DNA from: Rhizobacter sp. OV335
GTDB lineage: Bacteria > Pseudomonadota > Gammaproteobacteria > Burkholderiales > Burkholderiaceae_C
Direction: 5' to 3'
Length of the DNA stretch: 64,000 nucleotides
Assembly (NCBI RefSeq): GCF_900142965.1
Contig: NZ_FRCQ01000007.1
Location: 124,001 to 188,000, forward strand
Positions 56,817 to 64,000 of this stretch are shown here, one piece after another (the stretch's first letter is position 1; every line of letters begins with the position of its first letter). Both the position numbers and the translations under genes were made by a program. The notes under the pieces are model-generated. The model worked only from the letters and a program-made list of their open reading frames with translations, did not search any database and was not told the origin of the DNA.

Positions 56817-59800
56817 GCCGCCGTCGTGCTTGCTGCAGCTCCTGCGGTGGCGGCAGAACCTGGCAAGACAACCAGGTAGGCCAGCACTTCGAAGTCATTC
56901 ATGCCCGCGAATTCGCCGCGTATGGCATGAGTGCCGCCCTGCGCGAATAGGCTGGCGACCGCGCGCTCCTCGCCTTTGCCCACGATCGAGCCCACCGCGG
57001 TGGCGAGCAGGTCTTGGGCGTGGCGCATGTCAGAGAACTGGCGCGTGCTCTTGGCATGGCGGGCGACAGCGCCTGCGTCAGGCAGCTCTCGCCCCATGCT
57101 CAGGCGCTTCAAACGGTCCAGTGCGTGCTTGGCCTGCGTGTAAGACAACAGCACGGTGCCGTGCTCGCCGATGTGCGCCAGGTAGATTGGCGCCAGCGGG
57201 TAGTTGGGGTCGACGGCTTTCTCGGCTGCGACGCCCTCGGCGCGAAGGCAGAAAAGCATGCCGGGCGGGATGTCAGCTTCGTGCGTGGTGGTGACAGCGC
57301 ACGCGCCCATGGGCATGCTCTCCAGCTTGCCTGGATGGGCCTTCAGGTAGCGCGCCAGGTCAATGCGGTAGTCGGTGAGGGTGAGGTCTGTGATGGAGAC
57401 GCCGCTGGACAGGTCTTCGAGGTCAATCACGGCGTCCTGCAACTTCAGCAGCTGCTTGCGCCTGTACTCCAGGTCGTTCATCGGGTCGCCAGACTGCTGC
57501 TCGATTATGTTCTCTTCGCCCGTAGCAGAGACATCCAGCAACACCATGCGGCCACTCACGCGCTGCTCCAGGTTGATGTACTCCTCCAACTCCATGTTGG
57601 GCCAGAAGTTGACGAGCTGGATGCTCGTGTTGGGCGAGCCCAACCGGTCCACCCGGCCGAAGCGTTGAATGATCCGCACCGGGTTCCAGTGGATGTCGTA
57701 GTTCACGAGCCAGTCGCAGTCCTGCAGGTTCTGGCCTTCGCTGATGCAGTCGGTGGCGATCAGTAAGTCAAGCTCGCCCTCGCGCGCCAGGCTGGCTGGG
57801 CGCTCTTTGGACAGAGGCGAGAAGGCCGTGAGGATCGAGGTCAAATCCTTCCGCAACCCGGGCAGGGTAGACCGGTTTCTTCCGGCGCCAGTGACTAGAG
57901 CAGCTTCGATCTGTAGATGGGTCTTGGCCCAATTGGCCAAGTGGTCGTATAGGTACTCGGCTGTGTCGGCGAACGCGGTGAAGACAATGATCTTGCGATT
58001 GCCTACGTTGATCGGATTGCGCACCTTCTCCGCGATCAAGTCGCGCAGCTTGCCGAGCTTGTCGTCACGGGTGGCATCGACTTGAAGTGCAGCGGCGTTG
58101 AGCGTCGCCAGCCGGTTTCGGTCTTCGGTGAGATCCTGCCGCCAGCGGGTGAGGTCGATGTCGCTGAGCAGCACCTTGACTTTGCGGCCAACCAGCAGAG
58201 TTTCGAAGGCGGGATCGTCCACATCGACATCGGCAATGTCGATCTCCTCGAACTCGTCTTCTGCGCCAGCGGTGCCGGCTTGGTATGCCTGCAGGCGTGC
58301 AAGGGTCTCGTCGACATCCTTGAGTTGGCGCCCCACGGTCAGAGCGAACGAGAACACAGAGCTTTCCATCCGCTTGAGCAGATTGACTCGCATCAGGTGG
58401 ATCAAGCTCTCGTCGCGATCGACCTGCCGGAAGATGCTCTCGCCGCCGCGGATGGCTGTGCTGTACTTGGCGTCGTAGCTGGCCAGCTTGTCTTCCTTGA
58501 CGTAGCGCAGCGGCGCGTAGCTGGCCAGCTTAAGCCGGCGGATCTCGAAGTTGATCTCCTTGATAGACTGAAACTCGCCGGCCATGTCTACGTCAGCTTT
58601 GATGTTAACGGGAGGTAGGCGGCCGGGAAACCGGCCGGTTTCCGCGGTGCCGTAGTACTTCTCGATGTGCCGGCGCGAGCGCGCGATAGTCAGGTGGTCC
58701 AGCAGCGCGAAGTAGTCGAAGCCCAGCATCTCCACCAGCAGATGAGGCGTGCGTTCATCTTCGGGCAGCTCCAGCCAGCGGTTGAAGGCCTTCTGCGCGC
58801 GGCGCGTGGTGCTGTCAATGCTGGCGATGCCGTGATCAAAGAGCGCAGTGTCGTCGCCCTCAGTGACGAAGGCGATTTGGTTCTTCAGGTCAGCCAGGCG
58901 GTTGTTCACTGGAGTGGCCGACAGCATCAGCACGCGAGTCTTGACGCCCTCGCGGATGATTTTGCGCATCAGCCGGTCGTAGCGCGTCTCGGAGCCTTGC
59001 TTCGGGGCCTTCTTGTTTCTGAAGTTGTGCGACTCGTCGATAACGACGAGGTCGTAGTTTCCCCAGTTCACATGTGCGAGGTCGATATCGCCCGAAAAGC
59101 CGTCGTCGCGCGACAAGTCGGTGTGGTTGAGCACGTCGTAGTTGAAGCGGTCTGACGCAAGGACGTTGCGCTGATCGTTGGCCTTGTAGATGCTCCAGTT
59201 GTCACGTAGGCGCTTCGGACACAGCACCAGGACGCGGTCGTTGCGCAGCTCGTGGTACTTGATGATCGCGAGTGCTTCGAAAGTTTTTCCAAGCCCCACA
59301 CTGTCGGCAATGATGCAACCGCCAAATCGGTCCAGCTTGTCGATGGCGCCGACGACTCCATCGCGCTGGAATCTGTAGAGCTTCTTCCAGACGACGGTGT
59401 CGCGGATGCCGGTGGCTGATTTGACGATGCGTTCCTCATCCATGTCCTCGCTGTCAGCTTTGAACAGGTGGTACAGCATCGTCGCGTAGATGCTCGTCGG
59501 GTCTCGGGAAGCCGCCAGTCCGTCCAGGACGTCCAGAATCGCCGTCTTCGCCTTGGCTTGATGACCCAGGCTATCCCATTGGAGGTCGAACCAACGAGCC
59601 AACAGCTCGGCTTCGTGGGTCGTTTCCGATGCCTGGATGAAGCTCAGCGGGTTGCCAGGGGTGATGCCAAGTCCGTCTGTAGACAAGCCGAAGGATCCGT
59701 GCACCGCTCGCCGAACCTTGCCGTCTGGTCCGCGGAGAACCGCGAGGCCTTGGGGGATGGCGCCCGGTGCGCATCGAACTTCCGCCTTGCCACGGAGCCA

Positions 59801-60064
59801 CTCGGCGAACTGCCTTGCTAGGGTTGGTGCTTGCAGCCGATTCCGTGCCGGGCGATCGGCTGCATTGCCGAGAGGGTTGAAGTCGGAGGCGTCAGCGGGA
59901 ATCACCAAGCGCGCGGCGCGGAGTTTGTTGGCGCCCTCATGAAGGGCTTCAAACGCGAAGAGCGACCCTGACGCCGTCATGAGGTCAAGCTGGTTGCCGG
60001 AAGCGAGTTCCGACAAGATCAGGTCTACCACGCGGTCGGTTCCAGCATTTCGGATGAGGTTCAT
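56813..60064 (-). CDS. SNF2-type helicase with N-terminal PLD-like domain
   Basis: The 1083-aa helicase is the first gene of the defence operon. The N-terminal ~170 residues look like a PLD-family domain (HGSFGLSTDGL, then a conserved ARWFDLQWD), but the HxK catalytic motif is absent. The motor has Walker A SVGLGKT (255-261), DESH (343-346), SATPVNN and QRFGRVDRLG. ATG 60064 has a strong GGAGGGAG ribosome site. It probably remodels or loads onto DNA for the other components. Confidence 0.92.
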   Translation of the reverse strand: MNLIRNAGTDRVVDLILSELASGNQLDLMTASGSLFAFEALHEGANKLRAARLVIPADASDFNPLGNAADRPARNRLQAPTLARQFAEWLRGKAEVRCAPGAIPQGLAVLRGPDGKVRRAVHGSFGLSTDGLGITPGNPLSFIQASETTHEAELLARWFDLQWDSLGHQAKAKTAILDVLDGLAASRDPTSIYATMLYHLFKADSEDMDEERIVKSATGIRDTVVWKKLYRFQRDGVVGAIDKLDRFGGCIIADSVGLGKTFEALAIIKYHELRNDRVLVLCPKRLRDNWSIYKANDQRNVLASDRFNYDVLNHTDLSRDDGFSGDIDLAHVNWGNYDLVVIDESHNFRNKKAPKQGSETRYDRLMRKIIREGVKTRVLMLSATPVNNRLADLKNQIAFVTEGDDTALFDHGIASIDSTTRRAQKAFNRWLELPEDERTPHLLVEMLGFDYFALLDHLTIARSRRHIEKYYGTAETGRFPGRLPPVNIKADVDMAGEFQSIKEINFEIRRLKLASYAPLRYVKEDKLASYDAKYSTAIRGGESIFRQVDRDESLIHLMRVNLLKRMESSVFSFALTVGRQLKDVDETLARLQAYQAGTAGAEDEFEEIDIADVDVDDPAFETLLVGRKVKVLLSDIDLTRWRQDLTEDRNRLATLNAAALQVDATRDDKLGKLRDLIAEKVRNPINVGNRKIIVFTAFADTAEYLYDHLANWAKTHLQIEAALVTGAGRNRSTLPGLRKDLTSILTAFSPLSKERPASLAREGELDLLIATDCISEGQNLQDCDWLVNYDIHWNPVRIIQRFGRVDRLGSPNTSIQLVNFWPNMELEEYINLEQRVSGRMVLLDVSATGEENIIEQQSGDPMNDLEYRRKQLLKLQDAVIDLEDLSSGVSITDLTLTDYRIDLARYLKAHPGKLESMPMGACAVTTTHEADIPPGMLFCLRAEGVAAEKAVDPNYPLAPIYLAHIGEHGTVLLSYTQAKHALDRLKRLSMGRELPDAGAVARHAKSTRQFSDMRHAQDLLATAVGSIVGKGEERAVASLFAQGGTHAIRGEFAGMNDFEVLAYLVVLPGSAATAGAAASTTAA

Positions 60065-60404
60065 CGTGTCTACTCCCTCCAGCAATTTAACCGATTAGTT
60101 GAGGCCATTGAGGGGGGGGTTGCCATCAAGGACGGTGATGGCTCGGCTGAGCTGTTGCGCTCGCGAACTGCGAAGTGGAGCTGTCAAGCCACTGCGGAGC
60201 TTCACGTTGCCATATTCGGCGTCCGATGCGGAAACGGAACGCCTACTAAAATTGAATGCTTTTCGCCTTGAGGCTGCTGAGAAGACCTATCCATCGATTG
60301 CGTCGGCAAGGCCTGTCATTCCTCATCAGAATGATGGAGGACAGCAGCTTGCCTAGCGCATCAAAGAATCCTACATTGGCTCAATACCCGAGAGGAGCGC
60401 AACC
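60065..60404. other. 340-bp intergenic region
   Basis: It separates the divergent helicase and small exported-protein genes and must hold both promoters. An 85-codon frame (60099-60356) has no ribosome site or protein-like features and is rejected. No repeat or operator was recognised. Confidence 0.5.
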
Positions 60405-60770
60405 ATGAAGCAGGGAATCATCGCGAAGTGGACACCCTTCGTGCTCGTCGCCTTGGCGGGCATTGGAGCTGCCCAAGCACAGCAACACGCTGAGCTGCTG
60501 AAACAGGCGCTTGTGGAGTCGGCCAAGGGCAACTGCCCGCCGTCACTCATGAGCCCGATGTTGCGGGGCGCGTGCGAGAGTCAGATGCCTAATCTGAAGC
60601 AGATGCTAGCCGCGAAGGGCTCAATCACCGGGACTGAGTTCATGGGCATGCAAGCGTCACAGATGGGCCCGGCCGAGGTTCACAAAGTGAACTTTACTTC
60701 CGGCACCATGATGTGGATGATCAACACGGGGCCGGATGGAAAGATTCTGGTGCTGTGGACACCGGGCTGA
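60405..60770 (+). CDS. Small exported protein, unknown function
   Basis: The 121-aa protein has a signal peptide (cleavage near AQA-QQ) and two Cys, then a compact domain ending FTSGTMMWMINTGPDGKILVLWTPG. No family is recognised. AGGAGCGCAACC precedes the ATG. It is convergent with the operon that ends at 60786. Confidence 0.7.
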   Translation: MKQGIIAKWTPFVLVALAGIGAAQAQQHAELLKQALVESAKGNCPPSLMSPMLRGACESQMPNLKQMLAAKGSITGTEFMGMQASQMGPAEVHKVNFTSGTMMWMINTGPDGKILVLWTPG

Positions 60771-60785
60771 AAGGCGAAACGTCCG

Positions 60786-61679
60786 TCACGGGACGATATC
60801 GACCAATAACCATGATCCATTTCGTTGTTTTCGCAGGGCTGCGCCCATTAAGAGTCCATTGCCATCAGTGGTGAGCACGAAGAATCGCTGGACGAGCACG
60901 TCTCCGCCACCTAGCAGAATGGGACCCGCTGCTCCATTTACCGAAGCAAGCGACAGCGAGTAGGCCTGCGCCTTGTCAGTCCTGATCACATTGGGCATGA
61001 GCTGCCTGTGTTGCGCGGCAAGTGCACAAAGCGCGTCCCTTGGGAAGCGCTTTATGAATCCCGCATCCACAGAACGCAGCAGGAACTCGTCGCACTTACC
61101 TTCAATTAAAGGTCGAATTAACGGCACGTACGCCTCGCTGGCCTCCGCGGAATCGAGTTGCGCTTGGTAGGAATCGCGGAACTCCGCCGCCGCAAGAATC
61201 CCCGTGAGGGCCCCTGCCGAAAAGACGCCACCGTCCCGGAGAACGAATTCGGTCTCGAAAGTCGATGGTGGGGTCCAAGGGTCCCTGCAGTCTGTCGTGC
61301 AGCTCACGTATTTGCCGCTGAGGCGCTGAGTGCCGCTTCCCATCGGCTCTCCGTGGACCTGCCACCAGTCTTGGCGTAGCGTAAACATAGGGCTCGCTCC
61401 CGCCCCCGGCAATCGACAGCCTAGGTCCGCGATCCACCAGCGGCGTTCAAATCTGCGAGTCAGGGTGCCGTCCACCGTGTTGTTAAGGCCTCCTGACAGT
61501 TGGAATATTGCGGTTACTGACTCAACATAGCGGCACCCGGGTGATGCCTCTTTGATCGTCAGTTCTCGCGCTTCCCACACTCCGACGTGTGGGCTCTGCG
61601 CCAAGGCTCCTGTGTTCAGCATCAGGGCCGCGACTACAGCAGCGAGCAGGCGAAATCGGTCGGCTTTCGTGTTGTCCAC
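60786..61679 (-). CDS. Exported protein of unknown function in protease operon
   Basis: The 297-aa protein starts with GTG 61679, two nucleotides after the protease stop, with GGAGAG as ribosome site. It has a signal peptide (cleavage near ALA-QS), Cys-containing N-terminal half (PGCRYVESVT, CTTDCRDPW) and a C-terminal beta-rich region. No family is recognised. The spacing suggests translational coupling and joint function with the protease. Confidence 0.72.
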   Translation of the reverse strand: MDNTKADRFRLLAAVVAALMLNTGALAQSPHVGVWEARELTIKEASPGCRYVESVTAIFQLSGGLNNTVDGTLTRRFERRWWIADLGCRLPGAGASPMFTLRQDWWQVHGEPMGSGTQRLSGKYVSCTTDCRDPWTPPSTFETEFVLRDGGVFSAGALTGILAAAEFRDSYQAQLDSAEASEAYVPLIRPLIEGKCDEFLLRSVDAGFIKRFPRDALCALAAQHRQLMPNVIRTDKAQAYSLSLASVNGAAGPILLGGGDVLVQRFFVLTTDGNGLLMGAALRKQRNGSWLLVDIVP

Positions 61680-61681
61680 AG

Positions 61682-62863
61682 CTATCTCTCCATGTCGAGT
61701 GAGAAACTCTGTCCGTCGACGAGCAAGACGCCCTGCAGCCTGCGTGGCGCCAACGTCAAATTCCCGGTCGCCACGGAGCCGCTCAGAGTTCGCATCTGCG
61801 CTTGCAGAGTTGGTGGCGTGCCAATCAGGAGCCCGGTGAAAGCTCCGAACTTGGACTGACTCAAGCCTTCGATGGTCCATATGCCCCCGCGGGCGGCGAC
61901 CATTGCATACCCGTCGGTTTTTGACATCCACGCACCTGACGGGTCAACGTAGCACCGTACAGCGAGATGCTGCTGCGGCTCGCGCGGCAGGTTGACCTGT
62001 GGCGGGTCGCAAAGCACAAACAACTGGGGTGACACCAAGGTGTTTATGCCCGACATGGTGTTCACGCAATTGGCCGCATCGCGCTTAACGGTACCGCCTG
62101 GTCCATTTATGTCCGGCAGAGCCATGCTCTCGGCCGCGGCTGTGAGGCATAGGCGCACCGCAACATTCGGGAGCGGCGCAGGCAGCAGCTCCCAGGGTCT
62201 GCCGGCATTGAGCGCTGCTTTGCGGACAATTCCGATTGACACGACGCGGTCCCCCTCGCTCTTCTGATACATGCCGACAAAGCCCTCGGCAGACGCCACT
62301 GGCCCTCCTGACTGGCCACTTTGGCCCATGCCCGCGGCAATCTCTATGACAGGAAACTGAGGAGTACCGGAGACCTTGCCAGTACCGCTTGGGCTGTAGG
62401 CGATGAGGCCAGGCATGCCAGCTATGCGTAGCGACTGTCCAGGGGTGAGTTCGTTCACCTGGACGTTGGATCGCCAGAAAAGCGCAGTGGTCATTTGGGC
62501 GAGTGGCGCCCGGACCCCGATGAACGCAATGTCGTTACTGGCCGGATCAGGCGGCTGCTCTGGAGAGAACCAAGTGGGCACCCCTCGGACCTGCACCTGA
62601 ATTCGCGACGCTGGTTGCGGCGGCGTGCGATTTCGGTGGGGAAAGACGACGTGCGCGGCCGTCGCTATCCATAGCACGTCACCGACTCGGCCGATGATGA
62701 AACCCAGTCCGTGCTCCGCATCAGCCTCCACCAGGACAACGTTGTTGAGCATCTGCTCTGCGGCAAATGACTCGGGCGCACCGAGCCCGAGCTGCGCTCG
62801 CGCGACCTCAGAAAGGCATACGATCAACGCGCCAAGAACCCGAAGTACCTGCCGAGAGCCCAT
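61682..62863 (-). CDS. Exported trypsin-like serine protease
   Basis: The 393-aa protein has a signal peptide (to about residue 23, ARA) and an S1-type protease domain with an intact triad: H71 in TAAHVV, D111 in NDIAF and S185 in GQSGGP. A Cys-containing C-terminal domain of about 150 residues follows. It acts in the periplasm or outside. The start overlaps the upstream membrane-protein gene by 40 bp, so the genes are co-expressed. The substrate is unknown. Confidence 0.85.
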   Translation of the reverse strand: MGSRQVLRVLGALIVCLSEVARAQLGLGAPESFAAEQMLNNVVLVEADAEHGLGFIIGRVGDVLWIATAAHVVFPHRNRTPPQPASRIQVQVRGVPTWFSPEQPPDPASNDIAFIGVRAPLAQMTTALFWRSNVQVNELTPGQSLRIAGMPGLIAYSPSGTGKVSGTPQFPVIEIAAGMGQSGQSGGPVASAEGFVGMYQKSEGDRVVSIGIVRKAALNAGRPWELLPAPLPNVAVRLCLTAAAESMALPDINGPGGTVKRDAANCVNTMSGINTLVSPQLFVLCDPPQVNLPREPQQHLAVRCYVDPSGAWMSKTDGYAMVAARGGIWTIEGLSQSKFGAFTGLLIGTPPTLQAQMRTLSGSVATGNLTLAPRRLQGVLLVDGQSFSLDMER

Positions 62864-63867
62864 AACAACCCCACTAAACCGGTAACGAGTCCGAATACAG
62901 CGGTCGCGAGTGGGGACTTCGTAAACCACTCTAGCAAGCTGGGCTCGAGGGAGGCCGAACCTCCCTCTGGCGTGGGCGACACGCTAATCAGACGGTTGAC
63001 GTTGCCGGAGAAAACGACCCGCATCACCGGTGCCGGGAAGACGAATATCCAGCCGCGCGCGACACTATCCAAGGAGAGCATCTCGGTGTCCTGAAGGTCC
63101 GTCGCGCGATTGACCTGCGGCATACGCAGCTTGCCCGAGACGATCGATGGTGTGCGCATGTCGGCAAAGCCTCGAGCTGGATCGCCCGGCTGCCGCCGAT
63201 AAAGGTCGATGCTCTCGACGCTCCCAGAAAGCGCATAGTTGGGTGGGAAATCACCACAGATCGTGACTGTCGTTCCTGGCTTCGCGCGCAGTTCCATCGG
63301 CCTGGGCAATTGCCCTGGCGCCTTTGCCGGATGCAGAATGAGCAAGTCAAGTCCAAGCTCCACGCTTGCCTTGGGGGCTCGCTGTGCGATTGGAATCTGA
63401 ATTTCGAAGCACGAGGCCCGCTGCTCTAGAACGACTGTGGTCCCGGCAGCCACCCTCAAAGAGCTGATTGATGTCGCCGGGTCGGTGATGGCCTTCGCCT
63501 GTGCATCTCCCGCGACTTCGAGCGACTTGAGTGGAATCTCGGCATCACTTGACATGCCCGCACCGTCCGCGGCGGCGCTGACGACCAGCGTGGATAGCCG
63601 AGCATCGACCGTTACCAACGGCCCCCTTAATTTGACGATCTCCGCAACGCCGAGGAGTGACAGGGCTACCGCGGCAACCAACAGCGGCAGCTGCCATGAA
63701 GGGGCCTCGCTCGCGGGGAAGCGCCCGATCAGCCGGTCGAGCATTCGTAGAGTTTTGTCGTGCCTACTGAGATCGGCGGTTGTCGATTCCTGGGTCAGAC
63801 TGGTCTCGAGCCCGACCTCGGCATCCGCGATCTTCTGCTTCAGCGCTTGGCGAGCGGGCCTTTCCAT
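62824..63867 (-). CDS. Bitopic/ditopic membrane protein, unknown function
   Basis: The 347-aa protein has a cytoplasmic N-terminal ~55 residues with helical heptads, TM1 (about 57-80), a large periplasmic beta-rich domain, and a C-terminal TM (about 322-345). No family is recognised. ATG 63867 overlaps the upstream stop (TGATG). The topology suits a scaffold that places the exported protease at the membrane. Confidence 0.72.
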   Translation of the reverse strand: MERPARQALKQKIADAEVGLETSLTQESTTADLSRHDKTLRMLDRLIGRFPASEAPSWQLPLLVAAVALSLLGVAEIVKLRGPLVTVDARLSTLVVSAAADGAGMSSDAEIPLKSLEVAGDAQAKAITDPATSISSLRVAAGTTVVLEQRASCFEIQIPIAQRAPKASVELGLDLLILHPAKAPGQLPRPMELRAKPGTTVTICGDFPPNYALSGSVESIDLYRRQPGDPARGFADMRTPSIVSGKLRMPQVNRATDLQDTEMLSLDSVARGWIFVFPAPVMRVVFSGNVNRLISVSPTPEGGSASLEPSLLEWFTKSPLATAVFGLVTGLVGLLWALGRYFGFLAR

Positions 63868-64000
63868 CACGGGATTTGCATCTGCAGGACATCACCCAAA
63901 GTCCGATTGCCCGGCCCCACCACTGTGATCTTGACCGCTGCCTGCCGAGGCGACGGGCCTTTGGGCAGTTTCAGCTCGAGTTGGCTTCCTGCTTCGAGAT
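63867..64000 (-). CDS. 3' end of an unidentified gene (truncated by window)
   Basis: A minus-strand frame enters from the window edge and ends at TGA 63867-63869. The visible 44 residues (GSQLELKLPKGPSPRQAAVK, then TVVGPGNRTLGDVLQMQIP) look like a LysM-edge or beta-rich C-terminus. The TGATG overlap with the next gene shows that it is part of the same operon, whose promoter lies outside the window. Confidence 0.6.
   Translation of the reverse strand, partial: LEAGSQLELKLPKGPSPRQAAVKITVVGPGNRTLGDVLQMQIP

Noticed and set aside
48288-60064. Call of a DISARM or BREX system
   Set aside because: DrmB/DUF1998, PglZ, BrxC and BrxL are absent, while a true type III Mod-Res pair is present.
60099-60356. 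85-codon plus-strand frame
   Set aside because: No ribosome site, no hydrophobic or domain pattern, and it sits in the shared promoter region.

Overview
The window comes from a high-G+C Gram-negative bacterium, most likely a betaproteobacterium of the order Burkholderiales. The evidence is the strong third-position G/C bias over the first 44 kb, the intergenic TTCGACAAGCTCAG-type inverted repeats common in that order, a TPP-riboswitch-controlled TonB receptor, and the general gene content. No rRNA is present, so the genus cannot be fixed from the sequence alone.

Left part (about 0.1-31.8 kb), core metabolism. A lipid or acyl-CoA degradation run (bifunctional enoyl-CoA hydratase/3-hydroxyacyl-CoA dehydrogenase, thiolase, acyl-CoA dehydrogenase, M3 peptidase, two SDRs, thioesterase, MDR oxidoreductase, fatty acid desaturase, GST-like protein) lies behind a near-perfect 22-bp palindrome. 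A complete polar amino acid ABC transporter follows (13.1-16.1 kb), then a serine hydrolase, glucose-6-phosphate dehydrogenase and a DUF1223 protein. The nucleoside block (21.7-31.8 kb) holds deoC-deoA-cdd, a BMP-family nucleoside ABC importer and a nucleoside hydrolase, with an SDR/LysR pair inside it.

Middle part (31.8-44.2 kb), sensing and surface functions. A four-gene minus-strand operon pairs a membrane-anchored NMT1/THI5-like binding protein with a HAMP histidine kinase, a single-domain response regulator and a hybrid kinase, without transporter genes. Next come a sulfotransferase, a SUMF1-fold protein without catalytic cysteines, a HAD phosphatase and an amino-acid-binding lipoprotein. 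A 466-residue class I glutamine-amidotransferase-fold protein has a Ser/Thr-rich disordered N-terminus and a perfect plant-inducible-promoter (PIP/hrpII) motif upstream. It is followed by tRNA-Asn with its terminator, and by a TonB-dependent receptor under a TPP riboswitch, which argues for thiamine rather than siderophore uptake.

Right part (44.2-64 kb), accessory island. Base composition is visibly less G+C-rich at first. A patatin-like phospholipase with a membrane anchor and coiled coil stands next to a mobile-element scar (IS630 3' fragment, IS66 tnpC 3' fragment, a small IS66-linked ORF, a frameshifted Mor-like regulator). Then comes a 12-kb minus-strand defence locus: SNF2 helicase with a degenerate N-terminal PLD-like domain, DUF4391 protein, DUF6988-like protein, type III Mod methyltransferase, type III Res, and a fused DUF262-DUF1524 (GmrSD-like) protein. 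It looks like an extended type III restriction system with extra helicase, accessory and type-IV-like parts, and it is the best candidate here for a poorly described system. The window ends in an overlapping minus-strand operon for a membrane protein, an exported trypsin-like protease with an intact triad and an exported protein of unknown function.
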